From assembly GCA_018240785.1 (NCBI GenBank), contig JAFEFC010000031.1:62001-126000 (forward strand): 64,000 nucleotides of DNA. The letters are read 5' to 3'. Position numbers and translations under genes: made by a program. Shown piece by piece: positions 20,177 to 28,844 of this stretch (position 1 is the stretch's first letter; every line of letters starts with the position of its first letter). This stretch comes from Pseudomonadota bacterium. GTDB taxonomy: Bacteria; Pseudomonadota; Gammaproteobacteria; Burkholderiales; Rhodocyclaceae. Below the pieces are notes generated by a model, which worked only from the letters and a program-made list of their open reading frames with translations, made no database searches and had not been told where the DNA came from.

Positions 20177-21223
20177 ATGAAGCCGAATCTCTCCGCCCCC
20201 GACACCACCCTCACCGCCGCCCTGCAGCAGAAGATCGACCGCAAGACCAAGCCGCTCGGTGCGCTCGGCCGGCTGGAAGGCCTGGCGCTGCAGATCGGCC
20301 TGATCCAGCAGACGCTCACGCCCGAACTGAGCCAGCCGCACATCCTGGTGTTCGCCGGCGATCACGGTGCGGCGCGCGCCGGCGTGTCGGCCTATCCGCA
20401 GGACGTGACCTGGCAGATGGTGGAGAACTTCCTCGCCGGCGGCGCGGCAATCAACGTATTCACCCGGCAAATGGACATCGGCCTCACCGTCGTCGATGCC
20501 GGCGTGAATCACGACTTCGGCAAGCGCCCCGGCCTCATCAACGCCAAGCTCGGCCCGGGCACCGAAAACTACCTCGAACAGCCGGCGATGAGCGCCGAAG
20601 TGCGCGATGCCGCGCTCGCCCGCGGTCGTGAGCTGGCCCACGCGCTGGCTGCCAACGGCTGCAACTGCCTGGGTTTTGGCGAGATGGGCATCGGCAACAC
20701 CGCTTCGGCTTCACTGCTGACGCACTGCCTGGTGGGTGAAGCCGGCGGTGCCGACCTCGCCACCATCACCGGCCGCGGCACCGGCCTCGACGACGCCGGC
20801 CTCGCGCGCAAGCGCACCCTGCTGCAACAGGCGCTGAACCGCGGCGGGCGCTCGTCCGACGCGCTCGCCGCGCTGGCCGAATACGGTGGCTTCGAGATCG
20901 CGATGATGGCCGGCGCCATGCTGGGCGCAGCCGAGAACGGCATGGTGCTGCTGATCGACGGCTTCATCGTGACCTCGGCCCTCCTCGTCGCCCACGCCAT
21001 CGAGCCCGCCGTGCTGCCCTACTGCGTGTTCGCCCACCGCTCGCAGGAGCCCGGCCACCGCGTGCAGCTCGCGCATCTGAGGGTCGAACCGCTGATGGAA
21101 CTCGATCTGCGCCTGGGCGAAGGCACTGGCGCGGCGCTGGCGTATCCGCTGGTGCAGGCGGCGGTGAATTTCCTCAACGACATGGCGAGCTTCGAATCGG
21201 CCGGCGTCAGCGACAAGGGCTGA
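20177..21223 (+). CDS. cobT: Nicotinate-nucleotide--dimethylbenzimidazole phosphoribosyltransferase
   Basis: Activates the lower ligand: makes alpha-ribazole phosphate from dimethylbenzimidazole and nicotinate mononucleotide. 348 aa. Motifs: [61 protein letters not shown] and [11 protein letters not shown] with the catalytic glutamate near the C terminus. Start at ATG 20177 fits the family. The downstream ccdAB pair is convergent, separating cobT from cobS. Confidence 0.96.
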   Translation: MKPNLSAPDTTLTAALQQKIDRKTKPLGALGRLEGLALQIGLIQQTLTPELSQPHILVFAGDHGAARAGVSAYPQDVTWQMVENFLAGGAAINVFTRQMDIGLTVVDAGVNHDFGKRPGLINAKLGPGTENYLEQPAMSAEVRDAALARGRELAHALAANGCNCLGFGEMGIGNTASASLLTHCLVGEAGGADLATITGRGTGLDDAGLARKRTLLQQALNRGGRSSDALAALAEYGGFEIAMMAGAMLGAAENGMVLLIDGFIVTSALLVAHAIEPAVLPYCVFAHRSQEPGHRVQLAHLRVEPLMELDLRLGEGTGAALAYPLVQAAVNFLNDMASFESAGVSDKG

Positions 21224-21226
21224 CCG

Positions 21227-21544
21227 TCAGTAGCCCTGAAACAGAAAATCCAGCGCGCCCGTGATCCGCGCCCGATGCTCGGCGAGCGCGCAGACGCGAG
21301 TCTTCAGCAGCCGCAGCGGCACCGCGGCCAGCTTCGGTGTCTCGAGGACACAGGCCACGCCCTCGACGTCGAATACGGGCATGAGGTCCGGCGGCACGCT
21401 GGGGACCGCCAGCCGGTCGCGCCGACGCAGCGGGACGACCACCCGGGTGTCGAGCCCGTCGAGCAGATCGGCCTGGACATCGATGAGATAGGGCGTGTCG
21501 GCCGAGCCCGGTCCCGCATGGCGATAGACGTCGAACCGGGCCAC
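21227..21544 (-). CDS. ccdB: CcdB-type toxin
   Basis: 105 aa, similar in plan to CcdB, which poisons DNA gyrase. Visible features: N-terminal ARFDVYRH, PYLIDVQADLLDGLDTRVVVPL and the C-terminal helix ending ALDFLFQGY; CcdB proteins end in a related W/F-G-x pattern important for gyrase binding. The start is GTG at 21544, one base after the antitoxin stop codon, the usual tight coupling. The gene ends 3 bases from the convergent cobT stop. Confidence 0.88.
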   Translation of the reverse strand: MARFDVYRHAGPGSADTPYLIDVQADLLDGLDTRVVVPLRRRDRLAVPSVPPDLMPVFDVEGVACVLETPKLAAVPLRLLKTRVCALAEHRARITGALDFLFQGY

Positions 21545-21545
21545 G

Positions 21546-21785
21546 TCAGAAGCTTCTCCATTCGGCCAGGGGCAAGCCCTCTGACTCGACGATGCGGTTG
21601 TACTCGACGATGAATTCGGCATTTTCGGCCTTCCAGCGCCGCGTCCGCTCGGCCCGCACCAGTTCGCGCAGGAACTCGTCGCACGCTTGCGAAACGTTGA
21701 TGCCCAGACGCTTGGCCTCAGCCAGCACGTCAGCGGAAAGGCTAAGATTCGTGGCTTTCTTGGCCGATGCAGTATGAGCAATCAT
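21546..21785 (-). CDS. ccdA: CcdA-type antitoxin
   Basis: 79 aa. The N-terminal half (KKATNLSLSADVLAEAKRLGINVS) is a ribbon-helix-helix DNA-binding domain; the C-terminal half, ending GLPLAEWRSF, matches the CcdA tail that wraps the toxin. It precedes the toxin by one base. Together they form a toxin-antitoxin module interrupting the run of cobalamin genes, in the opposite orientation. Confidence 0.9.
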   Translation of the reverse strand: MIAHTASAKKATNLSLSADVLAEAKRLGINVSQACDEFLRELVRAERTRRWKAENAEFIVEYNRIVESEGLPLAEWRSF

Positions 21786-21803
21786 TGAGACACCTCGTAT
21801 CGA

Positions 21804-21827
21804 TGCGCATGCTTTATGCGCAGTATA
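21804..21827 (-). promoter_or_regulatory. ccdAB promoter element and candidate autoregulatory operator
   Basis: On the minus strand a TATACT box (21822-21827) abuts a perfect inverted repeat TGCGCAT-AAAGC-ATGCGCA (21804-21822), about 20 bases before the antitoxin ATG. CcdA-CcdB complexes repress their own promoter in known systems, and this repeat is well placed for that. Confidence 0.55.
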
Positions 21828-21871
21828 GCCATTAGACAGACCGACCCTACGCTCAACCTGACTTAACCTCG

Positions 21872-22642
21872 ATGCGCTACCAGCTCGAACTCTTCTTCAC
21901 CGCCCTCGGCTTCTTCACCCGCGTGCCGGTGCCCGCCTGGGTGCCGTGGTCGACCGAGCGGCTCAACCACTCGGCGCGCTACTTTCCGCTGGTGGGCTGG
22001 GTGGTGGGCGCGATCGGCGCAGCCACCTACCTCGCCTGCGTGATGGTCCTGCCGCCGACGCTGGCGGTGCTGCTGTCGATGGCGGTGACGGTGCGCGTCA
22101 CCGGCGCCTTCCACGAAGACGGCTGGGCCGACGCCTGCGACGGGCTGGGGGGCGGCTGGGACAAGACGCAGGTGCTCACCATCATGAAGGACTCGCGCAT
22201 CGGCAGCTATGGCACGATCGGCATGGTGCTGATGCTGATGGCGAAGGCCGCGGCGCTGTTCGAACTGGGCGTCGACGAAGAGCTCGACGTGGCGATCGCG
22301 CTGCTGGTGGCGCACCCGCTGTCGCGCCTCGCCTCGACCAGCCTGATCCACCTGCTGCCCTATGTGCGCGAGGACGAAACCTCGAAGGCAAAGCCGCTGG
22401 CGCGCCGCCTCACCCGCACCGAGCTGGCGATCGCAGCGTTGTGCGGCCTGTTGCCGCTGACCCTGCTGTCACCCGTCGAAGCGCTCGGCGCCACCGTCGC
22501 CGCGCTGCTCGTCACCGTGTGGGCCGCGCGCATGTTCCTGCGCCGCCTCGGCGGCTACACCGGCGACCTGCTCGGCGCCACGCAGCAGGTGTCGGAGCTG
22601 GCCTGCTACCTCGGGATACTCGCCGCATGGAACTTCACCTGA
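21872..22642 (+). CDS. cobS: Adenosylcobinamide-GDP ribazoletransferase (cobalamin synthase)
   Basis: Integral membrane enzyme that joins adenosylcobinamide-GDP and alpha-ribazole (phosphate), the last joining step. 256 aa with several hydrophobic helices. Motifs: [39 protein letters not shown] with the acidic metal-binding residues, [10 protein letters not shown], and [16 protein letters not shown] near the end. The last 16 bases overlap cobC. Confidence 0.95.
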   Translation: MRYQLELFFTALGFFTRVPVPAWVPWSTERLNHSARYFPLVGWVVGAIGAATYLACVMVLPPTLAVLLSMAVTVRVTGAFHEDGWADACDGLGGGWDKTQVLTIMKDSRIGSYGTIGMVLMLMAKAAALFELGVDEELDVAIALLVAHPLSRLASTSLIHLLPYVREDETSKAKPLARRLTRTELAIAALCGLLPLTLLSPVEALGATVAALLVTVWAARMFLRRLGGYTGDLLGATQQVSELACYLGILAAWNFT

Positions 22643-23178
22643 TCCGCCACCCCCGGCCCGACGTCGCGCATGGCGTGTGTTACGGCCAGCACGACGTGGG
22701 TCTGGCCGAGCCGGTCGCGGAGTGCGCGGCGCGGCTGCGTCCCCTGCTTCCGACAGAATTCGAGCTTCACGCCAGCCCGCTGCAGCGCGCGCGCCTGCTG
22801 GCGGAGGCGCTGGGCGCACCGCGACTGGACGAGCGCCTGAAGGAGATCCACTTCGGCGAGTGGGAAAACCGGCTGTTCGACGACATCGGGAGCGCAATCG
22901 ACGACTGGGCGGCCGACCCGCTGGGTTTTCGCGCACCGGGGGGCGAATCGGCGCGGGAGATGGCCGCGCGCGCGCTGGCCTGGCTCAACGGGCTGATGCT
23001 GAACCGGCCGGAGCGCCCGGTAGTGGTGGTCGCCCACGGCGGCCCGCTGCGCGCCATCGCCGGCCACCTGCTGGGCCTGCCGGCCGAGCGCTGGCTGGGG
23101 CTGGATTTCGCATGTGGGCACGTCACGCGCATTGACGTCGAGAACTGGGGGGTGGTGTTGAAGTGGTTCAATCGCTGA
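22627..23178 (+). CDS. cobC: Alpha-ribazole phosphatase-like histidine phosphatase
   Basis: 183 aa phosphoglycerate-mutase-fold phosphatase, expected to dephosphorylate alpha-ribazole-5'-phosphate or adenosylcobalamin-5'-phosphate. The catalytic motif reads LIRHPRPD, where most CobC proteins have RHG(E/Q)T; the histidine and arginine are kept but the following residues differ. [15 protein letters not shown] and [10 protein letters not shown] supply the other active-site residues. It overlaps cobS by 16 bases, which supports the cobalamin role over a general phosphatase. Confidence 0.87.
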   Translation: MELHLIRHPRPDVAHGVCYGQHDVGLAEPVAECAARLRPLLPTEFELHASPLQRARLLAEALGAPRLDERLKEIHFGEWENRLFDDIGSAIDDWAADPLGFRAPGGESAREMAARALAWLNGLMLNRPERPVVVVAHGGPLRAIAGHLLGLPAERWLGLDFACGHVTRIDVENWGVVLKWFNR

Positions 23179-23243
23179 AGCGGCGCGCTTCCTCGACACA
23201 TCGGGAACACGATACGGGGCATCAAGCGACTGCCACGAATCCG

Positions 23244-23350
23244 GAATGACGAAGGGGGGATGCGCTCCACGTCCTGCGCAACTCGACCTCGCTGCGCTCG
23301 GGACTCGAACAGTGCTCGTCCGCTCCACGCATCCCCCCTTCGTCATCCCT
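23244..23350. repeat. Long hairpin repeat, copy 2
   Basis: Second copy of the element seen at 19.96 kb. Here the arms are GGAATGACGAAGGGGGGATG plus CG on the left and the complement of GGGATGACGAAGGGGGGATG plus CG on the right (one mismatch in 22). The 63-nt core between them matches copy 1 except for two bases. The inner arm (GGGGGATGCG) is shared between copies, whereas the outer arm differs from copy 1 yet is again self-complementary. Confidence 0.85.
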
Positions 23351-23459
23351 GCTGCGTTGCTGGACCCCATGCGTGGAGGCCAACCATGCTGCAACCTCGC
23401 CCCGTACGCCAGTCGTGACTGCGCCTGAATAATCGTGTTGATCCGCTAAACTCGCGCCC

Positions 23460-24983
23460 ATGACGCCCCTTCGCAACGCTTCCCGCGCGCCCCTGATGCA
23501 ATCGCAACCCACCATCCCCGGCTGGCTGTTGCCCGTGGTCGCGCTCGCCTTCACGCTCTACCGCGCCTGGGCGATCCTGCACCTGCACATCGACCCGTAT
23601 GTGGACGAGGCCTACTACTGGGGCTGGGCGCAGGCGCTGGACTGGGGCTACTACTCCAAACCGCCGCTGATCGCCGGGCTCATCGCGCTGTGCCAGGCGC
23701 TGTTCGGCGACAACCTGCTGGCGCTGAAAGCGCCGTCGCTGATCCTGTATCCAGCCGCGGCGCTGGTCATCCAGCAACTCGGCCAGCGGCTGTTCGACGC
23801 GCGCATCGGCTTCTGGGCCGGACTCGCCTTCCTGACGATGCCGATCGTGTCGGCGCTGGGGCTGTTCGTCAGCACCGATGCGCCGCTGCTGTTCCTCTGG
23901 GCGCTGGGCATGCTGCTGCTGTGGCGCACGCTGCAGAGCGGCGCCACCGCCGGCTGGCTGGCGATCGGGCTGGTGGCCGGGCTGGGCATGATGTCGAAGT
24001 ACACCATGGCGGCCTTCATCGGCTCCGCCTTCCTCGCCCTGCTCGCGCACCCCGGCGGCTGGCGGCAATTGCTGCGGCCCGGGCCGTGGCTGGCGCTGGC
24101 CGTCGCCTTCGCCGTGTTCGCGCCCAACCTGTGGTGGAACTGGCAGCACGGCTTCCCCACGTTCCAGCACACCGCGGAGATCACCCGCGTGAGCGGCGCG
24201 GGCGTCGCCCAGCGCGGCTTCAAGCCGGGCGAGTTCTTCGAGTTCCTTGGAGCGCAGTGGGTGTCCTTCGGCCCGCTGCTTGCCATCGGCTTGGCCTGGG
24301 CACTGCTGCGAACGCGCAGCCTTTGGGCGGACACTCGTTTTCGCTTCCTGCTGATGCTGGTGCTGCCGCTGCTGACCGTCGTCGGCCTGCAGGCGCTCAC
24401 CGGACGCGCCAACGGCAACTGGGCGGCGCCGATCTTCGTCGGCGGCTGCGTGCTGGTGCCGGCCTTCCTGGCGCAAGGCGGGCGCGGCCGCTGGCGGCTG
24501 ATGGTCGTGGCGGTGGCGTTCAACCTGCTGCTGGCCCCGGTCGCCTACCACTGGCCCGACCTGGTGCGGCTCGCCGGCAAGGAGCTCACGTCGCGCAACG
24601 ACCCCTACAAGCGCGCGCGCGGCTGGCAGGCGTTTTCAGACTCGGTCCGCCCCTATCTCGCGGCGCAGTCCTCGACGCATCCCGATCTGGTGCTGCTGTC
24701 GGACGAGCGCGAGATGCTGGCGCAACTGATCTACCACCTGCGCCCTGCGCACTACGCGCGCTGGCAGCCGCAGGCCCACGTCACCGACCATTACGGCCTC
24801 ACCGCGCCGCTGACGCAGCAGACCGGCCAGCACTTCCTGTTCGTCACCGACCGCGACGACGCGATCGCGATCAGCGCGCGATTTGCCGCCGCCGAGCGCC
24901 TGGGCGAGGTCGACATCGCGGTCTATCCGAAGCTGCACCGTCGCGCGACGGTGTGGCTGCTGCGCGACTTCCAGGGCTATTGA
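23460..24983 (+). CDS. Glycosyltransferase family 39 (ArnT/PMT-like) membrane protein
   Basis: 507 aa polytopic enzyme of the GT39/ArnT class, which takes a sugar from a polyprenyl-phosphate donor on the periplasmic side. The N-terminal periplasmic loop carries the acidic motif DPYVDEAYYWGW with the presumed catalytic aspartate, followed by YYSKPPLIA; about ten hydrophobic segments cover residues 20-380, and a soluble C-terminal domain follows. The position next to heptose and lipid A export genes suggests LPS or lipid A modification; the sugar is unknown. Confidence 0.85.
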   Translation: MTPLRNASRAPLMQSQPTIPGWLLPVVALAFTLYRAWAILHLHIDPYVDEAYYWGWAQALDWGYYSKPPLIAGLIALCQALFGDNLLALKAPSLILYPAAALVIQQLGQRLFDARIGFWAGLAFLTMPIVSALGLFVSTDAPLLFLWALGMLLLWRTLQSGATAGWLAIGLVAGLGMMSKYTMAAFIGSAFLALLAHPGGWRQLLRPGPWLALAVAFAVFAPNLWWNWQHGFPTFQHTAEITRVSGAGVAQRGFKPGEFFEFLGAQWVSFGPLLAIGLAWALLRTRSLWADTRFRFLLMLVLPLLTVVGLQALTGRANGNWAAPIFVGGCVLVPAFLAQGGRGRWRLMVVAVAFNLLLAPVAYHWPDLVRLAGKELTSRNDPYKRARGWQAFSDSVRPYLAAQSSTHPDLVLLSDEREMLAQLIYHLRPAHYARWQPQAHVTDHYGLTAPLTQQTGQHFLFVTDRDDAIAISARFAAAERLGEVDIAVYPKLHRRATVWLLRDFQGY

Positions 24984-25028
24984 AGCCGCACCCCGCGAGC
25001 GCCGCCGGACCGGGGCGGCGCCGATCCA

Positions 25029-25037
25029 TGGGATAAT
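25029..25037 (+). promoter_or_regulatory. Extended -10 promoter upstream of the heptose kinase gene
   Basis: TGGGATAAT matches an extended -10 (TG-N-GATAAT), 37 bases before the ATG at 25074. There is no good -35, as is usual for extended -10 promoters. It probably starts the kinase-phosphatase-msbA transcript. Confidence 0.45.
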
Positions 25038-25073
25038 CCGCCCGTTTTCCCGATACGGACTGCATTCGCTCAC

Positions 25074-26423
25074 ATGCTGCTTCCCCTCCCGGACTTCTCC
25101 GGCAGCCGCGTGCTCGTCGTCGGCGACGTCATGCTCGACCGCTACTGGCACGGCGCCACCTCGCGCATCTCGCCCGAAGCCCCGGTGCCGGTGGTGCGCG
25201 TGGGCGAGGACGAAGTGCGCGCCGGCGGCGCCGGCAACGTGGCGCTTAACGCCACCGCGCTGGGCGCCCGCACCACCGTGGTCGGCCTCGTGGGCGAGGA
25301 CGAAGCCGGCCGCCTGCTCGCAGCACGGCTCGAGGCGCAGCAGGTGCGCTGCAGGCTGCAGACGGTGTCGGATGCGCCGACGATCACCAAGCTGCGGGTG
25401 ATCAGCCGCCACCAGCAACTGATTCGCCTCGATTTCGAGCAGACCTTCGCTGCGCAACATGCCGGGCTGATGGAAGCGGCGGTGGCCGAACTGCTCGCCG
25501 AGGCCGACGTGCTGATCCTGTCCGACTACGCCAAGGGTACGCTGGCCGGCGTGCAGGCACTGATCGCGCAGGCACGGGCGCAAGGCGTGCCGGTGGTGGT
25601 CGACCCCAAGGGCGCGGACTTTTCCCGCTATCGCGGCGCCACCCTCGTCAAGCCCAACCTCGCCGAATTCGAGGCCATCGTCGGCCCCTGCGCCGACGAT
25701 GCGACGCTGATCGCGCGCGGCGAAGCCCTGCGCACGGAACTCGAGCTGGACGCGCTGCTGATCACCCGCGGCGAGCGCGGCATGACGCTGCTGCGACGCG
25801 ACGCGACGCCCTTCCAGTTACCCACGCGCGCGCGCGAAGTGTTCGACGTCACCGGCGCGGGGGACACGGTGTCGGCAGCGCTGGGCTGCGGCATCGCCGC
25901 CGGGCTGTCGCTGGCTGACGCCACCGCGCTGGCCAACCTCGCCGCCGGCATCGTCGTCGGCAAGCTGGGCACCGCCACCGCCACGGTGGATGAGGTGCAT
26001 GCCGAGATGGAGCGCCACGCGCCACTGCCGCAGGGCGTGGTGAGCGCGGGCGCGATCGCCACGGTGCGCGAGCGCGCCCGCGCGGCCGGCGAGGCGGTGG
26101 TCGCCACCCTCGCCCCCGCTGCCATCGACGGTAGCGCGCTCGATTTTCTCGACGCCGCGCGCGCCCTCGGCGACCGCCTGGTGGTGATTGCGCCCGCCGC
26201 CGCCGATGGTTCGCCACATGCGTTGCTGTCGTTGCTGGCCGCGCTGCGCATGGTGGATTGGGTGGTGCCGGCCACCGCGGACGGATGCGACGCACTGGTC
26301 GACGCGATCGCGCCCGACGCCTTCGCCTGCCGCGCCGGCCAGCCTGCCGGCATCACCGCCGCCACCCTCGCGCGTCTGCCGGCGGTGCAGACGCTCCCCT
26401 TGACCGTCGACCTGCCGAAATGA
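25074..26423 (+). CDS. hldE: HldE-type heptose-7-phosphate kinase with a degenerate cytidylyltransferase domain
   Basis: 449 aa. Residues 1 to about 318 form a ribokinase-fold kinase for D-glycero-beta-D-manno-heptose-7-phosphate: VVGDVMLDRYWHG, GGAGNVALNATALGA, TITKLRVISRHQQLIRLDFE, VDPKG, KPNLAEFE, and the catalytic DVTGAGDTVSAALG. Residues about 320-449 line up with the HldE cytidylyltransferase (ARALGDRLVV, LLAALRMVDWVV, LVDAIAPDAF) but have lost the nucleotide-binding HxGH and KGGDY motifs, so this half is probably inactive. A separate nucleotidyltransferase must supply ADP-heptose synthesis. Its stop overlaps the next ATG (ATGA). Confidence 0.88.
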   Translation: MLLPLPDFSGSRVLVVGDVMLDRYWHGATSRISPEAPVPVVRVGEDEVRAGGAGNVALNATALGARTTVVGLVGEDEAGRLLAARLEAQQVRCRLQTVSDAPTITKLRVISRHQQLIRLDFEQTFAAQHAGLMEAAVAELLAEADVLILSDYAKGTLAGVQALIAQARAQGVPVVVDPKGADFSRYRGATLVKPNLAEFEAIVGPCADDATLIARGEALRTELELDALLITRGERGMTLLRRDATPFQLPTRAREVFDVTGAGDTVSAALGCGIAAGLSLADATALANLAAGIVVGKLGTATATVDEVHAEMERHAPLPQGVVSAGAIATVRERARAAGEAVVATLAPAAIDGSALDFLDAARALGDRLVVIAPAAADGSPHALLSLLAALRMVDWVVPATADGCDALVDAIAPDAFACRAGQPAGITAATLARLPAVQTLPLTVDLPK

Positions 26424-27088
26424 CCCGGCCAGACCCCCTCAGGACACCAGGCGGCCGGCTCAAGGCCTGGCTCGACATGCACCTGGTCGACCACGGCTTC
26501 ATCCGTGCGGTCTACAACAACTTCTACCACCTCGGCGGTGGAATGTACCGTTGCAGCCAGCCCAGCCCCGCCCAGATCCGCAAGTACCAGCGCAAGTACG
26601 GCATTCGCAGCATCATCAACCTGCGCGGCGAACATGACTACGGCTCCTACTTCTACGAAAGGGAGATCTGCCGCAAGCTGGGCATTGCCCTCCACGACAC
26701 CAAGCTCTATTCACGCAATGCTCCGCGGGTGCAGGAGATCAAGGCGCTTGGCGCGCTGTTCGAGCAGATCGAGTATCCGGCCCTGATTCATTGCAAGTCT
26801 GGCGCGGATCGCGCCGGACTGGGTGCGGCCCTTTACCGCATCCTCCATCTCGGCCATCCGGTGGCCGATGCCGCAGCGGAGCTCAACTGGCGCTACGGCC
26901 ACTTCAAGAAGGCCCGCACCGGGGTTCTGGACTTCTTCTTCGCCTCTTACCTCGCCGAGACGGCCAGCGACCCGGTCGACTTCCTGACCTGGCTGGAAAC
27001 CCGCTACGACGCCGACGCCCTGCACGCCAGGTTCCGCGCCGAGGGCTGGTCCAGCCTGCTCGTCGACAAGGTGCTGCACCGGGAATGA
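26420..27088 (+). CDS. Dual-specificity-type phosphatase
   Basis: 222 aa protein with the Cys-dependent phosphatase loop HCKSGADR at 124-131 (C125 nucleophile, R131), preceded by IRSIINLRGE and GMYRCSQP, typical of bacterial dual-specificity/PTP-like enzymes. No signal peptide or membrane segment is seen. It is locked between hldE and the ABC exporter by 4-base overlaps on both sides, so all three are translated together. The substrate could be a phosphorylated sugar or lipid A precursor or a protein tyrosine; sequence alone does not decide. Confidence 0.82.
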   Translation: MTRPDPLRTPGGRLKAWLDMHLVDHGFIRAVYNNFYHLGGGMYRCSQPSPAQIRKYQRKYGIRSIINLRGEHDYGSYFYEREICRKLGIALHDTKLYSRNAPRVQEIKALGALFEQIEYPALIHCKSGADRAGLGAALYRILHLGHPVADAAAELNWRYGHFKKARTGVLDFFFASYLAETASDPVDFLTWLETRYDADALHARFRAEGWSSLLVDKVLHRE

Positions 27089-28836
27089 AGGCCTCGATCC
27101 AGCTCTACCGCCGCCTGCTCGGCACGCTGAAGCCTTACTACAAGGTTGTCGCGCTCTCGCTGGTGGCGATGGTCGCCGCCGCATCGCTGGAGCCGGTGCT
27201 GCCGGCACTGCTGAAACCGCTGGTCGACAAGAGCCTCATCGCCAAGAACAGCACGGCCCAATGGCAGGTACCGCTGTTCCTGATGCTGGCCTTTCTCGGC
27301 AAGGGGATTGCCGAGTACACCGCCAGCGTCGCGAGCCAGTGGATCGCCAACAAGGCGATCACCGACCTGCGCCAGCAGGTGTTCCGCCATCAGTTGCATC
27401 TGCCGATGTCGGTGCATCAGAGCGAGTCCGGCGGTCGCATGCTGTCACGCATCCTGTATGACATCCCGCAGGTCGGTGCGGCGTTGTCGAACGCCTGGAT
27501 CGTCGTCATCCGCGACTCGATGATCATCGTCGGCCTGGCCGCGTACCTGATCTGGACGGCTTGGCAGCTCACGCTGCTGATCGTGGCCATCGCACCGCTC
27601 GTCGCCTGGCTGATTCGCATCGCCAGCCGCAAGCTGCGCGGGACCAACCGCGAGATGCAGGAAACGACGGGGCGCATGACCGGGGCGGCGGAGGAGTCGC
27701 TCACCGGCATCCGCGAGATCAAGCTCTTCGGCGCACACGAGCACGAAGATCGCAGGTTCGCCGCCATCGCGGAGCGCCTGCGCCAGCAGACGATGCGCAC
27801 GGTGCGCGTGTCGTCGGCCAACGTGCCGCTGGTGCAGGTCCTTGCCGCTGCGGCCGTGTCCGCGGTGATCTGGACGGCCTCGGCGCTGTCCGCGGAAGAC
27901 AAGCTGACGCCGGGCGAATTCGTGTCCTTCGTCACGGCGATGTCGATGCTGTTCGAGCCGATCCGCCGCCTGACCAACATCAACTCGGTGATCCAGCGCG
28001 GGCTGGCGGGCGCGCAGAGCATCTTCGAGCTGCTCGACACCCCGCCCGAGCCCGACACCGCCTCCGCCGACAGACCCGCCGCGCGCGGCGAGCTGCGCTT
28101 CGAACAGCTCTCGTTCAGCTATCCGGGCCAGGAAGGCCGGGCGCTCGACAGCTTCAATCTGGCGATCAGCCCCGGCGAGACGGTGGCGCTGGTCGGTGCC
28201 TCGGGCAGCGGCAAGACCACGCTGGTGAACCTGGTCACCCGTTTCTTCGAGCCGACGCAGGGCCGCATCCTGCTCGACGGCGAGCCGCTCGGCGGCCTGC
28301 CGCTGGGCTGGCTGCGCAGCCAGATCGGCTGGGTGGGCCAGCAGGTGGTGCTGTTCGACGACACGCTGGCGGCCAACATCGCCTACGGCCGACCGGAGGT
28401 GCCGCTCGCCGACATCGAGCGCGCCGCCCGCGCCGCGCACGCCTGGGAGTTCATCGCCAAGCTGCCCGACGGCCTGCAGACCCGAGTCGGCCCCAACGGC
28501 AGCCAGTTGTCCGGCGGCCAGCGCCAGCGCGTCGCGATCGCCCGCGCCTTCCTGAAGGACGCGCCCATCCTGCTGCTGGACGAAGCCACCTCGGCGCTGG
28601 ACAACGAATCCGAGCGCGCGGTGAAGGATGCGCTCGACACCCTGCGCCAGAACCGCACGGTGATCGTCATCGCCCACCGCCTGTCGACCATCCGCGATGC
28701 CGACCGCATCGTGGTGATGGAGCGCGGCCGCATCGTGGAGATCGGCACGCATGCCGAGCTTGCGGTGGCGGACGGCGCCTATGCGCGGCTGCTGGCGAGC
28801 GGCAGCGAGATTGCGGTGGATACGCCGGCCGCCTGA
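27085..28836 (+). CDS. msbA: MsbA-like lipid A/LPS ABC exporter
   Basis: 583 aa half-transporter. Six membrane helices lie in about residues 20-310, then an ATPase domain with Walker A GASGSGKTT, signature LSGGQRQRVAIARAF, Walker B ILLLDEATSALD and H-loop IAHRLSTI. It flips lipid A-core from the inner to the outer leaflet of the inner membrane. Start ATG 27085 overlaps the phosphatase stop. The upstream heptose kinase and downstream core genes support this over other ABCB-type exporters. Confidence 0.9.
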   Translation: MKASIQLYRRLLGTLKPYYKVVALSLVAMVAAASLEPVLPALLKPLVDKSLIAKNSTAQWQVPLFLMLAFLGKGIAEYTASVASQWIANKAITDLRQQVFRHQLHLPMSVHQSESGGRMLSRILYDIPQVGAALSNAWIVVIRDSMIIVGLAAYLIWTAWQLTLLIVAIAPLVAWLIRIASRKLRGTNREMQETTGRMTGAAEESLTGIREIKLFGAHEHEDRRFAAIAERLRQQTMRTVRVSSANVPLVQVLAAAAVSAVIWTASALSAEDKLTPGEFVSFVTAMSMLFEPIRRLTNINSVIQRGLAGAQSIFELLDTPPEPDTASADRPAARGELRFEQLSFSYPGQEGRALDSFNLAISPGETVALVGASGSGKTTLVNLVTRFFEPTQGRILLDGEPLGGLPLGWLRSQIGWVGQQVVLFDDTLAANIAYGRPEVPLADIERAARAAHAWEFIAKLPDGLQTRVGPNGSQLSGGQRQRVAIARAFLKDAPILLLDEATSALDNESERAVKDALDTLRQNRTVIVIAHRLSTIRDADRIVVMERGRIVEIGTHAELAVADGAYARLLASGSEIAVDTPAA

Positions 28837-28844
28837 GCTGCCGA

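Noticed and set aside
21545..21781. Single long frame joining CcdB to upstream sequence
   Set aside because: The upstream part is out of frame with the well-formed CcdA antitoxin, which occupies the same DNA. GTG at 21544 gives the proper CcdB N terminus.
19961..23350. The two hairpin repeats as the ends of a composite transposon carrying cobT-ccdAB-cobS-cobC
   Set aside because: No transposase lies between them, the arms differ between copies, and no target duplication was seen. They behave as independent intergenic elements.
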